The notes: generated from the letters alone by a model not told the origin. Positions 12,899 through 24,500 are shown, counted from the first letter of the stretch. The stretch is DNA of 64,000 bases from Ignavibacteriota bacterium (GCA_016716225.1 JADJWT010000001.1:62001-126000), one strand, 5' to 3'. Numbers and translations: made by a program.

Positions 12899-14266
12899 TT
12901 ATAATTTTGAAAATTCATCAAAAAAGTATGCTGAACTGAGAATTCCGAGTTCAAAACTTTTAAGACTAAAATGTTCGTTTGGAGAATGAATATTGTCCGA
13001 GTCTAAGCCCAATCCCATTAAAATTGCCGGAGCTTTAAGCTGTTTTACAAAATCCACAACAATTGGAATTGATCCTCCTTCACGTGTATATACTGTTTTT
13101 TTCCCGAAAGCTTTTTTTGTAGCTTTGGAAGCCGCTATAATCGCAGGATTATCTAAAGCAATAACGACCGGTGAACCGCCATGCATATCTGTAACTTTCA
13201 CTTTTACACTTTTGGGTGCAAGAGTTTTAATATAATTTGTAAATTCTTTTGAAATCTTTTTTGGATCTTGATTTGGAACTAAACGCATACTAATTTTTGC
13301 AGTAGCTTTTGATGGTAACACAGTCTTCGCTCCTTCTCCAGTAAAACCACCGAAAATTCCGTTACAATCTAAAGTTGGTCTTCCCCAAATTCTCTGCAAT
13401 GTATTAAATCCTTTTTCACCGTGCAATTCATTTACACCTAATTCTTTTGCATATTTTGTTTCTGAGAATTTTAAGTTTTTAATATTTTCAATTTCTTTTT
13501 TTGTAAATGGCAAAACATCTTTATAAAAATTTGGGACAGTAACTTTTCCATTCTTATCATGAAGTTTGCTAATAATTTTTGCAAGCTCATTTATGGGATT
13601 TGCAACCGAACCGCCAAAACTACCGGAATGTAAATCTTTATTTGGACCAGTAATTTCAACCTCTAAATAACTTAAACCTCGCAAACCGTAATTTATTGTA
13701 GGAATTCCTTCGTCGTATAAACTTGTATCTGAAATTAATACTGCATCACATTTTAACAAATTTTTATTTTCTTTTAGAAATTTCCCTAAACTTTCACTCC
13801 CTATTTCTTCTTCGCCTTCAATTAAAAATTTAACGTTTACCGGAAGTTTATTTTCCGTTTTCATAAAAGCTTCAACACTTTTTATGTGAACAAAGTTTTG
13901 CCCTTTATTATCATTTGCACCGCGAGCCCAAATTTTTCCGTTTTCTATTACTGGATTAAATGGATCTGATTTCCACAAATTCAATGGATCGACAGGTTGA
14001 ACATCATAATGTCCATAAATCAATACCGTTGGTTTTCCCGGAGCTTTCAACCATTCTCCATAAACAAGCGGATGTCCTTCAGTTTTAAATATTTCAACTT
14101 TTTCCATTCCAGCATCTTTAAGTTTTCGTGAAACAAATTCCGCACATTTAACCATATCATTTTTATTTGAGCTTAAAGTTGAAATACTTGGAATTCTCAA
14201 ATAATCTTTTAATTCGTTTACATAATTTTCATTATTACTCTTAATATATTTTATAACTTGTTCCAC
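12899..14266 (-). CDS. M20-family dipeptidase
   Basis: This 455-aa metallopeptidase shows the M20 zinc ligands in order: YGHYDVQP (about 86-93), ARGANDNKGQ (about 114-123), EGEEEIGS (about 151-158), an Asp near 180 (ISDTSLYDEG) and the C-terminal NIHSPNEHF. The dimerization domain lies in between. The length and the RGANDNKG motif fit cytosolic non-specific dipeptidases (CNDP type). The start is GTG at 14264-14266 behind AAAGGAG. It is divergent from lptF across 152 A+T-rich bases, which should contain both promoters. Confidence 0.9.
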   Translation of the reverse strand: MEQVIKYIKSNNENYVNELKDYLRIPSISTLSSNKNDMVKCAEFVSRKLKDAGMEKVEIFKTEGHPLVYGEWLKAPGKPTVLIYGHYDVQPVDPLNLWKSDPFNPVIENGKIWARGANDNKGQNFVHIKSVEAFMKTENKLPVNVKFLIEGEEEIGSESLGKFLKENKNLLKCDAVLISDTSLYDEGIPTINYGLRGLSYLEVEITGPNKDLHSGSFGGSVANPINELAKIISKLHDKNGKVTVPNFYKDVLPFTKKEIENIKNLKFSETKYAKELGVNELHGEKGFNTLQRIWGRPTLDCNGIFGGFTGEGAKTVLPSKATAKISMRLVPNQDPKKISKEFTNYIKTLAPKSVKVKVTDMHGGSPVVIALDNPAIIAASKATKKAFGKKTVYTREGGSIPIVVDFVKQLKAPAILMGLGLDSDNIHSPNEHFSLKSFELGILSSAYFFDEFSKL

Positions 14267-14418
14267 AAAAATCTCCTTTTATGTAAGATGCAAAAACACT
14301 TTTTGAAACTTAAGAAATTCTTTTTAATTATGTTGGATTTTGTAACTACGGAATTGCGTTTTCCTAAATATAATTTGAAAAGATTATATATTTTTGAATA
14401 ATAATAATAGAATTACAA

Positions 14419-15780
14419 ATGATTTTATTTCGATACATTTCTAAAAATTTGTTACTGCCATTTTCGTTTGCACTTTTTACTTTAATGTCGGTTTTCATGC
14501 TTCAATTTTTAATGAAGATTGCCGATAAGCTTGTGGGAAAAGGTTTAAGCTTTATTGTGATTTCCAAATTAATAATATACAGTTTAAGCTGGATGTTTGT
14601 TTTAGCTGTTCCGATGGCTGTTTTAATTGCGACACTTATGGCATTTGGAAGTATGGCACAAAATAATGAAGTTGCAATTATGAAAGCATCCGGAATTAGT
14701 TTATATAAAATGATGATTCCGCCTTTTATTGGAAGTATTTTAATTGCTTTTCTCTTGGTTCAATTTAATAATAATGTTTATCCCGAAGCAAATCATGCGC
14801 TTAGAGTTTTAACTCAAGATATTTCAAATCAGAAACCAACACTATCTTTGGTACCTGGAGTTTTTTCTCAAGAAATGCCTCGTTATTCTTTACTTGCAAG
14901 AGAAGTTAATCCGGAAACAAATGAATTAAAAAATCTTACAATATATGATTATTCTTCTGCACAAAGTTATAATGTAGTAACCGCACAACATGGCGAAATT
15001 TATTTTACAGCAGATAGAAGAAAATTAATTTTAAATTTATTCAATGGTGAAATTCATACATCAAACCTAAGTAATTTGAAGCCATATAGAAAATTAGAAT
15101 TTAATAATCATATTATTGCAATGGATGCTGAGCAATTCTCGTTAAGAGAATCTGCACTTGGCGGAAGACGCGGCGATAGAGAACTCGGCGCTCCGGCAAT
15201 TTTAAATTTGGTTGATAGTATTAATCAATTAAATGAAAAAGAAATTAAGAATTTAGATAAACAGATTGCTTCAAATTTCACAAAAGATACGTTGCATTTT
15301 TCTAGCATAGAAAAACAAAATAAAAACTACAGAATTAGTTTATTTCATGTTGAAGATAAAATTCGAGCAACAAAAAATTCACTTGCTCCAATTTTACGTA
15401 GAATTGATACAAATGAAAAAAGAATGAACAGTTACTGGGTTGAAATTCATAAAAAGTATTCAATCCCTTTTGCATGTATTGTCTTTGTTTTAATCGGTGC
15501 ACCATTGGGAACAATGACGCGAAGAGGTGGATTTGGAGTTGCAGCCGGAATTAGTTTAGGTTTCTTCCTAATTTATTGGGCATTTTTAATCGGCGGTGAA
15601 AAACTTTCAGATCGCGGAATGCTTTCGCCATTTTGGGGAACATGGACTGCAAATATTGTTCTAGGAATTCTTGGAATTATTTTGGTGAGGAAAAGTGCAA
15701 GAGAAAGAGTTGAACTAAATTTAGATTTTCTTAAAAAATTTATTCCAAAAAGTTGGAGAAACTTTTCTGAAAATAATTGA
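14419..15780 (+). CDS. lptF: LptF/LptG-family permease (first copy)
   Basis: The 453-aa inner-membrane protein has three N-terminal membrane segments (about 8-33, 52-82, 98-118), a periplasmic beta-jellyroll domain (about 120-340) and three C-terminal segments from about 348. With LptB and LptG it extracts lipopolysaccharide from the inner membrane. It has an extra charged helical region around 265-340 compared with the shorter neighbour. The next gene overlaps it by 14 bases, so LptF and LptG are made together. Which of the pair is F and which is G is set by order and length, not by a decisive motif. Confidence 0.88.
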   Translation: MILFRYISKNLLLPFSFALFTLMSVFMLQFLMKIADKLVGKGLSFIVISKLIIYSLSWMFVLAVPMAVLIATLMAFGSMAQNNEVAIMKASGISLYKMMIPPFIGSILIAFLLVQFNNNVYPEANHALRVLTQDISNQKPTLSLVPGVFSQEMPRYSLLAREVNPETNELKNLTIYDYSSAQSYNVVTAQHGEIYFTADRRKLILNLFNGEIHTSNLSNLKPYRKLEFNNHIIAMDAEQFSLRESALGGRRGDRELGAPAILNLVDSINQLNEKEIKNLDKQIASNFTKDTLHFSSIEKQNKNYRISLFHVEDKIRATKNSLAPILRRIDTNEKRMNSYWVEIHKKYSIPFACIVFVLIGAPLGTMTRRGGFGVAAGISLGFFLIYWAFLIGGEKLSDRGMLSPFWGTWTANIVLGILGIILVRKSARERVELNLDFLKKFIPKSWRNFSENN

Positions 15781-16849
15781 TAAATATATAATTAAGCAGT
15801 TTGTACAAACTGTATTATTTGGATTGCTGACATTTACATTAATTTTTGTTGTTATAGATATGATGGAAAAGTTAGATGATTTCATTGATGCAAATGCTAA
15901 TTCGAAAATTGTGATTGAATATTATATTGTTTTCATTCCGGAAATAATTCGCTTAATGCTACCTGTTTCTGTTTTATTAGGTGGACTTTTCACAGTTGGG
16001 AAATTATCAAATCAAAATGAACTTACAGCAATAAAATCAAGTGGAATCAGCTTTTATAGATTTTCGCTACCATTTATGTCAACTGCTTTAGTAATTAGTT
16101 TTATTGCAATTTATTTTGGCGGATATGTTGTTCCTGAAGCAAATAAACAAAGAATTTTCATTGAGCAAAATTATTTAAATAAAAATATGATTAGCTCCGG
16201 AAGTAATATTTATTTTCAAGATTCTGCAACAAGAATTGTTACAATTACATATTTCAATTCCAAAATGAGAAGGGCAAACCGTGTAAGCATACAAGAATTT
16301 GATGAAAAAAATATTTCAAAAATGATTTCAAGAATTGATGCACAATCAATGGCATATGATTCAACAAGAAAAAATTGGGAATTAAACGATGGAACCCAAA
16401 GGTTTTTCTTCAATGGAAAGGATTCGGTTTCAGTTTTTCAAAAATTGAATGTAGATTATCTAAGCTTCACACCAGACGAAGTAATTCAAAAACAAAAAAT
16501 TCCGGATGAAATGAATTTGGATGAGTTAAAAAAATATGCCTCCGAACAATTAAATGCCGGAACTGATCCGACAAGAATTGAAATTGAATATCATTCACGA
16601 ATTGCTTTTGCCTTTGCAAGCTTTGTGGTAATTATGTTTGGATTAACAATTTCAGCGAATAAACGCAAGGGTGGAACTGCCATACAGTTTGGGATAAATG
16701 TTTTATTAACTTTTGTATATTTAGTTTTTATGAAAATAAGTCAAGCTTTTGGAAAGAATGGTGTTTTTAATCCGTTAATTACTGCGTGGCTTGCAAATAT
16801 AATTTTTTTCTTGGCGGGGATTTTCAATTTAATACGAATTAAAAAATAA
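15767..16849 (+). CDS. lptG: LptG-family permease starting at a CTG codon
   Basis: The first in-frame ATG, GTG or TTG start (TTG at 15824) would cut off half of the first membrane helix. Nineteen codons upstream, CTG at 15767 gives MKIIDKYIIKQF, then VQTVLFG, exactly the family N-terminus, and GGAG lies 8 bases before it. A TAG in the same frame further upstream limits the start. I therefore annotate a 360-aa protein with a rare CTG start, overlapping lptF by 14 bases. The remaining layout is typical: six membrane segments and a periplasmic beta-jellyroll. It pairs with LptF to lift lipopolysaccharide to the periplasmic bridge. Confidence 0.85.
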   Translation: MKIIDKYIIKQFVQTVLFGLLTFTLIFVVIDMMEKLDDFIDANANSKIVIEYYIVFIPEIIRLMLPVSVLLGGLFTVGKLSNQNELTAIKSSGISFYRFSLPFMSTALVISFIAIYFGGYVVPEANKQRIFIEQNYLNKNMISSGSNIYFQDSATRIVTITYFNSKMRRANRVSIQEFDEKNISKMISRIDAQSMAYDSTRKNWELNDGTQRFFFNGKDSVSVFQKLNVDYLSFTPDEVIQKQKIPDEMNLDELKKYASEQLNAGTDPTRIEIEYHSRIAFAFASFVVIMFGLTISANKRKGGTAIQFGINVLLTFVYLVFMKISQAFGKNGVFNPLITAWLANIIFFLAGIFNLIRIKK

Positions 16850-16929
16850 TTTTATAGGAAAATTTATTTCTGTTTTTTATCAAAAAAACTTTTGGTATTT
16901 GTGTTCTATTGTTTTTTCACTTTTTCTTA

Positions 16930-18372
16930 TCAAAATTTCCATCGGCTTGACATTGCAAATCCCAATCTCTTTGCATTATTTCCATCAATTAGTGAATGTA
17001 CGTATGAAGTTGCAAAATCAAAATCAAGTAAGCCAGTATTAAATCCAAGCCCCATTGCCCAATTAAATCCGTCAAATCCGCCGAAAGAAATTCCGCTTCT
17101 TAAATCAAACCATTTCCACGGACTCCATTCAGAACCCAAAGAAAATCTTGGTTCGGTTGTGTTTGCTGGCATATTATTAAATCCTTGATGATAATTAAAT
17201 TCAACTAATAATTTACCGGGAAAATTTCCTTTTAAAAATTTATCTACTTTAAAACCAACCCCTAATTTCATTGCAGTTGAAAGACTTGTAGAAAATTCAT
17301 CAATAAATTTTCCTTCTCCGGTTATTGCTTCACCTAAAGAATCTAGAAGTTTTTCATCAGTAATATCTTCTAATAAATATGATGCAGAAGAAGAATATTC
17401 AATTGCTTCATTATTCCAATTTATACTTCCTAAATCAGTTAATGCAAATGCAATTTCCCATGCATTATTTAGCTCAGAATGAAAACCAAAATCAAATCCA
17501 AACCCAGTTCCAGCCGGTTTATTAAATAAACCAATTTGAGCTTCCTTTTCAATTTCATCATCCTCAAAATCATATTTAATTCCAAAACTGGGAGAAGCTG
17601 CCATTAACATTCTTGAATCGCCATTAACTTGAATATTATAATTACTTAATGTTTGTAGAGTTGTATTAATTTCATCAACACCGGCATAAAAATATCCATG
17701 AACCATTTTTAAAGTTATTCCAGCACTAAATGTTTTAAATGCATCCGGAAATAAAAACGATAAATCTTTTGCATAAGAAAGTGTATAATTTCTTAAATAC
17801 CATGATTTCAGATCCATATCTTTCAAATCAAAAACTTTTTCAGTTTCATTGCCAAATAAAGCCAATTCAAAAATTTGTTTTGGCAGATTTACATTAGCAC
17901 TAACCCAATCTTGAATTGAAAAAGCAAATGCGCCCATTTGTTTTGAAGGATAAATTGTTGCAGAAATTAATGTTGTTCCAAAATTTGTATTTATCATTGA
18001 TCCGTTATCAAACAATCCTAGAAATTTATTTTTTTCTGCATCATCTAAATATTTACCAATTATTTGTCCGGAACCATTTTCTTCGCCAGTAAAATAATAT
18101 TGGTAATCATTCAATGTAATAAAATCATTACCGGCATTAATGTTTAAATTAGGAAATGGTAAAACTGTTGATATTTCCACTGAGTGTTCTTGATCTAAAA
18201 CTAAATTTGCTGGATTAACACCAATTGCATAAACTCCGGTTGATGATACAGAATTTGTCCCAGCCATTGAAATATTTTTTGCATCAACAGAACCATATGA
18301 TCCAAACCCTTGTGCAAAAATTGAATTCGAAATTATGATAATTATTGTCAAGACCTGAAATAAATTTTTCAT
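16930..18372 (-). CDS. Outer-membrane beta-barrel protein (DUF5723/PorV-like)
   Basis: A signal peptide (MKNLFQVLTIIIIISNSIFA) precedes GFGSYGSVDAKNISMAGTNS and GVNPANL, the start pattern of PorV/DUF5723-type barrels in this phylum. Alternating strands continue to a C-terminal Phe (SSRWKF), as expected for assembly by the BAM complex. The 480-aa protein probably lies in the outer membrane. Its ATG overlaps the stop of the upstream lipoprotein gene by four bases, so the two act together, probably as a barrel with its surface or periplasmic lipoprotein. Cargo or ligand is unknown. Confidence 0.75.
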   Translation of the reverse strand: MKNLFQVLTIIIIISNSIFAQGFGSYGSVDAKNISMAGTNSVSSTGVYAIGVNPANLVLDQEHSVEISTVLPFPNLNINAGNDFITLNDYQYYFTGEENGSGQIIGKYLDDAEKNKFLGLFDNGSMINTNFGTTLISATIYPSKQMGAFAFSIQDWVSANVNLPKQIFELALFGNETEKVFDLKDMDLKSWYLRNYTLSYAKDLSFLFPDAFKTFSAGITLKMVHGYFYAGVDEINTTLQTLSNYNIQVNGDSRMLMAASPSFGIKYDFEDDEIEKEAQIGLFNKPAGTGFGFDFGFHSELNNAWEIAFALTDLGSINWNNEAIEYSSSASYLLEDITDEKLLDSLGEAITGEGKFIDEFSTSLSTAMKLGVGFKVDKFLKGNFPGKLLVEFNYHQGFNNMPANTTEPRFSLGSEWSPWKWFDLRSGISFGGFDGFNWAMGLGFNTGLLDFDFATSYVHSLIDGNNAKRLGFAMSSRWKF

Positions 18373-20420
18373 TCATCTACCTCTTCAAAATCGGTATTAA
18401 AACTTGTCTTTGCTTTTACACTAAAATTAATTTTGTTCGATGTTCTGAACTTTACATTTTCTCCGGTTGCATTTGCTGTTTCGAATGTAAACAAAACTTT
18501 TAGAAATGGATTTTTAATAAATTTAATTATGTCTTCGTTATAAAGTTTTAAAACTTGCTCAGATTTTCCGGAACTCAGAACTTCACCATTATCAGAAACA
18601 ACCGGCTTGGGAATTTCCAAATATGATAGATTGTTATAAGAAGTTGGCAAGTGAAGGATTTCAGTATTGTTTGAATCAAGAACAACTGCTGTAAATAAAA
18701 TTCCTACTGGAACTGTGTTTTCAATATTAAATGTAATTTCACCAGAATTAACATTATCGATATCATCATCATTTAAATCTCCAAGATCCAAATCAATTGT
18801 ATCAATATATGTTGCTGCAGCAATTCCAACATTTAATGGAATTTCAAAACTAATATCTCCGTAAATTGAATCTTGATTATTAACTGTTCCAGTAATGTAA
18901 TCTGGATTTATTAATCCGCTTCCAATAATATTAAAGCTATCCGGTAAATCTTTTGTGAAGCCGCTTAATAATTGCGAAATATCAATTTGTACTTCATTGC
19001 TTGATGGTAACAAAATATTATTTAAATCAATTGATTTTGTAATTGATCCATTTGTTGAAGTTAATTTTCCGTTTAGTATAAAATTTAAATCTAACGAGGT
19101 ATTTAGATTTAAGAATATTTTTGCATCTTTAAATATTGCAGATTGAAAATCGAAATTATTATCAAAGTCACCAAAATCAAGTTTAAATCCGCTTTCTTTG
19201 ATATTAAATTTAGTCGGTTTTAATTTACCTGTTAATGATTTTATTACAATTTCATCAAAACTAAAACCGAATGAAATGCTGTCATTTTTTGTAACAGTAG
19301 AAAGTTCTCCGGTAGAATCTGTAACAACTTCGAAAGTATAAGTAATTTTATTAGTAAGTTCTCCGGGTTTATCCGAGACAATACTCCAATTAGATAAATT
19401 TAAATCAACAACTTTATTTTTTTCATTTCTTTGCAATGGAACATTTATTACAAATTTATTCTTTTCTGCATCCAATAAATTATCGAAAGTTATTTTTGTG
19501 TTAGCTTTAACATCCAAATTATTATTGAAAACCAAATTTGCATTTCCATTTTCAATTTCTGCAGATTCTATAAATGTTGAATCATCCAATATAATTGATT
19601 TTGTTGATTCAATTGACTGGCTTGGTAATGGAGCAGTTGCAGCAGAAATTACTAGATTATCAAACAATGCAAAAATTGTTGTCCCGGATTCTTGTGGAAT
19701 TACTACCTCCAAACCATTGCTGCCTATACTGTAAATGGTTCCAACATATTCAAGTTGATTTGATACTTCAACATTTATTAACGGAAATTTTAATGAATCG
19801 ATTTGATATCTAGGAATTCTAACCCAATTATCAACTGAATTAGTTCTTTCAGCAATTATACTTTGATCGACTTTATTTCTTATTAAAATTCCTTGAAGGA
19901 CAATATCCACCGGAAGATTATTAAACATAACTAATTTAAGTTCACCCTCATCAAGAAATATTTTTTCTACTGTTTTAATTCCTTCAATATCAATTGTAAC
20001 ATTTCCTTCTTGTTCCGGAAATACTTGCGTTGAACCGCTTGTAACATCTTCTGCCCATTCTTCAACTCTAATATTTGTAGCAGTAGGAATTGGAATATTT
20101 ACTTTTATTGCTCCTAGTTTTTGTGAATAATTTGATTCAATTGCTTTAAAAGAGATCTGGTTTTCAACTTTCGCAGTTTTTATTGGTTGGTCATCTCCAA
20201 AGTAAATCAACCCCAATGTTTCAGGATCTTGCGAAGATTTCAGAAAGGAACTATCCTTTTCAACTATTTCTAAAAGTGTATATTCTTTTTTCGTAATTGG
20301 AAGATTTAAATCAACATCCCAGGTCGGTGAAACAAATTCGCCGGGTTTATCAAAACATGCATTTAAAAACGTTGCAATTAGTAATGCAGATATTTGTAAA
20401 CTCAGTTTAACATTCTTCAT
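18369..20420 (-). CDS. Large lipoprotein of unknown function
   Basis: The 683-aa product starts with a lipoprotein signal, LLIATFLNAC, so Cys22 should be acylated. The rest is beta-rich with several similar domains of about 150 residues (strands such as IKTVEKIFLDEGELKLVMFN, and repeated Asn-Asp loops), like a string of beta sandwiches. No catalytic motif is visible. It is translationally coupled to the barrel gene downstream. I know no function; an envelope-exposed role is inferred from the signal and the partner. Confidence 0.7.
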   Translation of the reverse strand: MKNVKLSLQISALLIATFLNACFDKPGEFVSPTWDVDLNLPITKKEYTLLEIVEKDSSFLKSSQDPETLGLIYFGDDQPIKTAKVENQISFKAIESNYSQKLGAIKVNIPIPTATNIRVEEWAEDVTSGSTQVFPEQEGNVTIDIEGIKTVEKIFLDEGELKLVMFNNLPVDIVLQGILIRNKVDQSIIAERTNSVDNWVRIPRYQIDSLKFPLINVEVSNQLEYVGTIYSIGSNGLEVVIPQESGTTIFALFDNLVISAATAPLPSQSIESTKSIILDDSTFIESAEIENGNANLVFNNNLDVKANTKITFDNLLDAEKNKFVINVPLQRNEKNKVVDLNLSNWSIVSDKPGELTNKITYTFEVVTDSTGELSTVTKNDSISFGFSFDEIVIKSLTGKLKPTKFNIKESGFKLDFGDFDNNFDFQSAIFKDAKIFLNLNTSLDLNFILNGKLTSTNGSITKSIDLNNILLPSSNEVQIDISQLLSGFTKDLPDSFNIIGSGLINPDYITGTVNNQDSIYGDISFEIPLNVGIAAATYIDTIDLDLGDLNDDDIDNVNSGEITFNIENTVPVGILFTAVVLDSNNTEILHLPTSYNNLSYLEIPKPVVSDNGEVLSSGKSEQVLKLYNEDIIKFIKNPFLKVLFTFETANATGENVKFRTSNKINFSVKAKTSFNTDFEEVDE

Positions 20421-20436
20421 TAAAACACCTAAATTT

Positions 20437-21483
20437 TTATTTTGTCAGAATCATTTTTCTTGTAAATCTTAATTCATCTACTTGCAAAGTATAAAAATAA
20501 ATTCCGCTTGAAATTATTTTATTCCCTCCAGTTGATGTTGCGTCAAAAATTATTTCATAATTCCCGGATTGTTTTTTTTCGTTTAACAAAGTTGTAACTT
20601 CTTTTCCAAGAATATCATAAACTTTTAAAATTATATTCGATGAATTTTTATTATGTTCAAGAGGAATTGCAAATTTGATTTTTGTTGTTGGATTAAACGG
20701 ATTCGGATAATTTTGGAATAATTCAAATTTTTGCGGAATTCCATTTAATTTATTTATTTGAATTGATGTTGTTGTGTCTGTAGTTGGATTTACAATTGTT
20801 CTTTTTCTTCCACCGCCAATTCTTGAAAGATGAATTGCTTTAAATTTTACCGAATCTTCAGTTTCAAAAGTTTGTATTCCATCCGAATTCCAATCATCAA
20901 CTTTTTTTGAATTTATTGTCTGTTCTTCTAAAAATGCAAATGCTAAACTATCGTTTGTTCCTATTCCGGTTAAGTTTAAAAAGTTATTTAAATTTTCAGA
21001 TTTGGGAAGTGAAAAATGTGCATGAAATCCTTCATTGAAATAATAACTTACTTCTTCAGGAAAATAATTTGAATCTGGCAATTCCCAAATTCTTATTTCA
21101 AAATATGAGAATAATGTGTCTTCATCAATTCCTAAATTCAAATAAGTATTTCCGGATGGCTGTAAATTTCTGATAAATATTTTCATTATTATATCATTAT
21201 TTAAAGCTCCATATTCTAAAGAAAAAATTCCTCCGGTTAATGCATCATACAAATCTTGATACATTGAAAAATCAATTGGACTTGATGGAAGTGCTGTTGC
21301 CGGAATTATAAATCCTTCACCTTCTTTAAATGAACCTTCGTCAACTTTAGTATCAATTGTGCCAAAGGGCACAGTCTTCTCTAACCACAAACTATAATTT
21401 ACATTATTGGAATCTTGTGCATATATTAATAGAAAGGAAAAGTTTATAAAAAGTAAAAATGTAACTTTTACCGAAATTTTCAT
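20437..21483 (-). CDS. Secreted protein with T9SS type A sorting domain
   Basis: The 348-aa protein has a signal peptide (about 1-22) and a classic C-terminal type IX sorting domain of about 85 residues: FELFQNYPNPFNPTTKIKFA, then LKVYDILGKEV, SSGIYFYTL and RKMILTK. It should cross the outer membrane by T9SS and be anchored at the surface or released. The middle part is beta-rich and has no enzyme motif I recognise. I start at the ATG at 21481-21483 behind GAGGAC; a TTG four codons earlier is less likely. It precedes the lipoprotein and barrel genes by 16 bases, suggesting a three-gene envelope operon. Confidence 0.8.
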   Translation of the reverse strand: MKISVKVTFLLFINFSFLLIYAQDSNNVNYSLWLEKTVPFGTIDTKVDEGSFKEGEGFIIPATALPSSPIDFSMYQDLYDALTGGIFSLEYGALNNDIIMKIFIRNLQPSGNTYLNLGIDEDTLFSYFEIRIWELPDSNYFPEEVSYYFNEGFHAHFSLPKSENLNNFLNLTGIGTNDSLAFAFLEEQTINSKKVDDWNSDGIQTFETEDSVKFKAIHLSRIGGGRKRTIVNPTTDTTTSIQINKLNGIPQKFELFQNYPNPFNPTTKIKFAIPLEHNKNSSNIILKVYDILGKEVTTLLNEKKQSGNYEIIFDATSTGGNKIISSGIYFYTLQVDELRFTRKMILTK

Positions 21484-21596
21484 TGTTGTCCTCAAAGATG
21501 TAATTATTACCGATATTCAATTAAAAGGAATAATATAAGAAGTCAAGTTTTGAATTCAGTTATAAATTATTAGTAATATAATTTATAATCGTAGTT

Positions 21597-24500
21597 TTAA
21601 CCGATATGTTTAAATTGGACTTGTGTTCTTTGAGCAGATTTATTATTAAGAATTATGTTTTCTCTGTTTAATCCTTTTACATAATACATATCAATACTTC
21701 CTTTACCTTTTGTATCAACTTTTCCACGATATTCGCATTCAAAATGATCTCGTACCAACATATAGGTATAACCGGAAATATTAATTTCTCCGGGTTCACC
21801 GGAACTTTCCATTCGGCTTGCAATATTAACCGTGTCTCCCCAAATATCATATGTAAATTTCTTTGTTCCAACAACTCCTGCTACAACACTGCCGGAATGA
21901 ATTCCTAATCTCATTTCCCATTTAATTCCGGAAGTTTTGTTTCTTTCTTTTATTAATCTTTGAAAATCAATTGCTGCATAAACTATACGAACTGCATGAT
22001 CTTCAACTTCGTTTGGAATTCCGCATGCAGCCATGTAAGAATCGCCGATAGTTTTTAATTTTTCTAATCCGTATTTATCAATTAATTTATCAAAACTTTT
22101 AAAGATATCATTCAATTCATTTACCAATTCTTCCGGTGGAAGTACACTTGTTGTATAAGTAAATGCTTTAAAATCCGTAAATAAAATTGATACGTTTGTA
22201 AATTTTCTTGGTTTTACTCTACCATTTATTTTTAATTCATTTACCAAGCTTGAAGGTAAAATATTAAGCAATAATTCTTCACTTTTATTTTTTTCAATTT
22301 CAAGTTCGCTTGTTCTTTTTCTAACCATTGCTTCAAGAGCTTCATTTCTTTTTTGAACTTGCAATGTTTTATAATAATAGATGTAATATGCAAAACCAAG
22401 TATGCTTAAAATTGATAATGTTATAAACCACCATGTTTTATAAAATGGCGGTGAAATAGTAAATGAACTTAAAATTCTTGCTTCGCCGGTTACGTTATCA
22501 CTATTTCTTGCCCTAACCCAAAAATTATAATTTCCCGGAGGAAGTGCTCTGTAAGTTACAGTATGTTCTTTGGTTTCCGACCATTGATTTTCTATTCCGT
22601 CTAATTTAATTTCGAATATTGTATCTTCTGGTTTTGCAAATGATATACTGTAAAATTCAAACGAAATATTATTTTGATTATAATCTAATTCATCTTGATT
22701 GAAAGGTTTAAATGGAATTTCATTTTGACCATCGGAAACTTTTGCATTTGTTAAAAATACATTCGGATTTTCATCAAGCGCTTCTTTATTTGGATTAATT
22801 TTGATAACGCCGTTCATTGTTCCAAACCATAAAGATCCATCTCTATCTTTAAAATAAGCTTTCTGATTTATCTCTATACTTGGAATTCCCTCACTTTTTG
22901 TTAAATATTTAAATTTAATTTTGTTTTCATTTTTAAATTTTTTGTTATCCAAAATTGATAAACCATTTAAAGTACCAACATAAAGTTTGTGGTTATCTTC
23001 CAAAATAAAATAGCTAATATTTGATGAGAGTCCATCTTTTTCTGTAATTGTTACAAAATTTTTACCATCATATCGAATAATACCACCACCGTCCGTTCCG
23101 AGCCAAAAGTACCCAAATTCATCTTGCATTATGGAGAAAATATTATTTATCGATAAACCATTAGCAGTATCAATTTGTTGAAAATTTCTTCCGTTGTATT
23201 TTAAAAGTCCGGCATAGTGAGTTGCAAACCATAAATTTCCTCTGTTGTCTTCTAAAATATCATTAACTTCAAATTTGTTGTATCCATGTTTATCGTTTAA
23301 TATTTCTGAAACAATTCCAGTTTTTGGTGAAAACATACTAATTCCTTCAACTGCACCAAACCAAATATTACCTTGACTATCTTCATAAACCTTTAAGATT
23401 TTATCATATTTTAGACCATTTCTTTCATTAAATGATTTTGTATTATCTTTGCCAAATTTTGTTACACCCGTTAAGGTTCCAAACCAAATATTTTTCTTGC
23501 TATCAAGTAGAATTGAACTTAAATCATTTCCAATTAAACCGGAAGAAGTTGTTAATCTGCTGAAATAACCATTATCTAAAACTGTAACACCTTTAGCATA
23601 ATGACCAAAATACATTCTGCCATTTTCATCTTGAGAAATTGGATAAACTGCTCTATCAGCAAGTCCGTTTGAAGTTGAAAAAATTTCAAACCAATCTGCT
23701 GGAAGTCGGCTAACTCCACCCATAAAAGTTCCGAACCAAATATCGCCGCGTCTATCAACAAAGCCGGATCTTATTTCGTCACTTTGTAAACCTTCATGAC
23801 GATATAATTTTTTCCCATCGTATCTTAAAATTCCATTATTATAAAGTCCGAACCAAATATTTCCGTTTGCATCTTCAAGAATTACACTAACTTCTTCATT
23901 CGGAAATCCTTCTTGAATAGAGAAATTATAAAATCTTTTTCCGTTAAAAGTTGAAACTCCTTGATCAGTACCAATCCATAAAAGTCCTTCACTATCCTCA
24001 AAAATTGTTGTTACTTTATTACTTATTAAACCGTCATTTGTATTAAAAACTTTAAAACCCTTTCCATTGAACTTAATAATTCCTTTGTCTGATGTTGCAA
24101 ACCAAATATTACCATTTGAATCTGTAATAATATCAGATAATTCATTACTTGGGAATCCATTTTCTTCATTGTACTTTATTATTTTTTTTCCTTCAAATTT
24201 GCATGCACCACCGTATCTTGTTGCAACCCAAACATTATCTTTTTTATCACTGGTAATTCCCCAAATAAAATTATCGCTTAAGCCGTTTGCAGTCGTAAAG
24301 TTTGTAATTTCGTCTTCAAATAAAAGTGAAAGTCCATCATTTGTACCAACCCAAAGTGTACCATGATTATCCTTAAAAAGTGCCCAAACATTTGTGCCGA
24401 CTAATCCATCAGCTAAACTATAGGTTTTAACTTTAATTCCGTCAAATCGACCAATTCCGGCTTCCGTTCCGAACCAAATAAATCCGGATGAATCTTGAAC

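Noticed and set aside
16850..16929. A terminator between the convergent lptG and barrel genes
   Set aside because: The stretch is T/A-rich but I could not find a stem with useful pairing.
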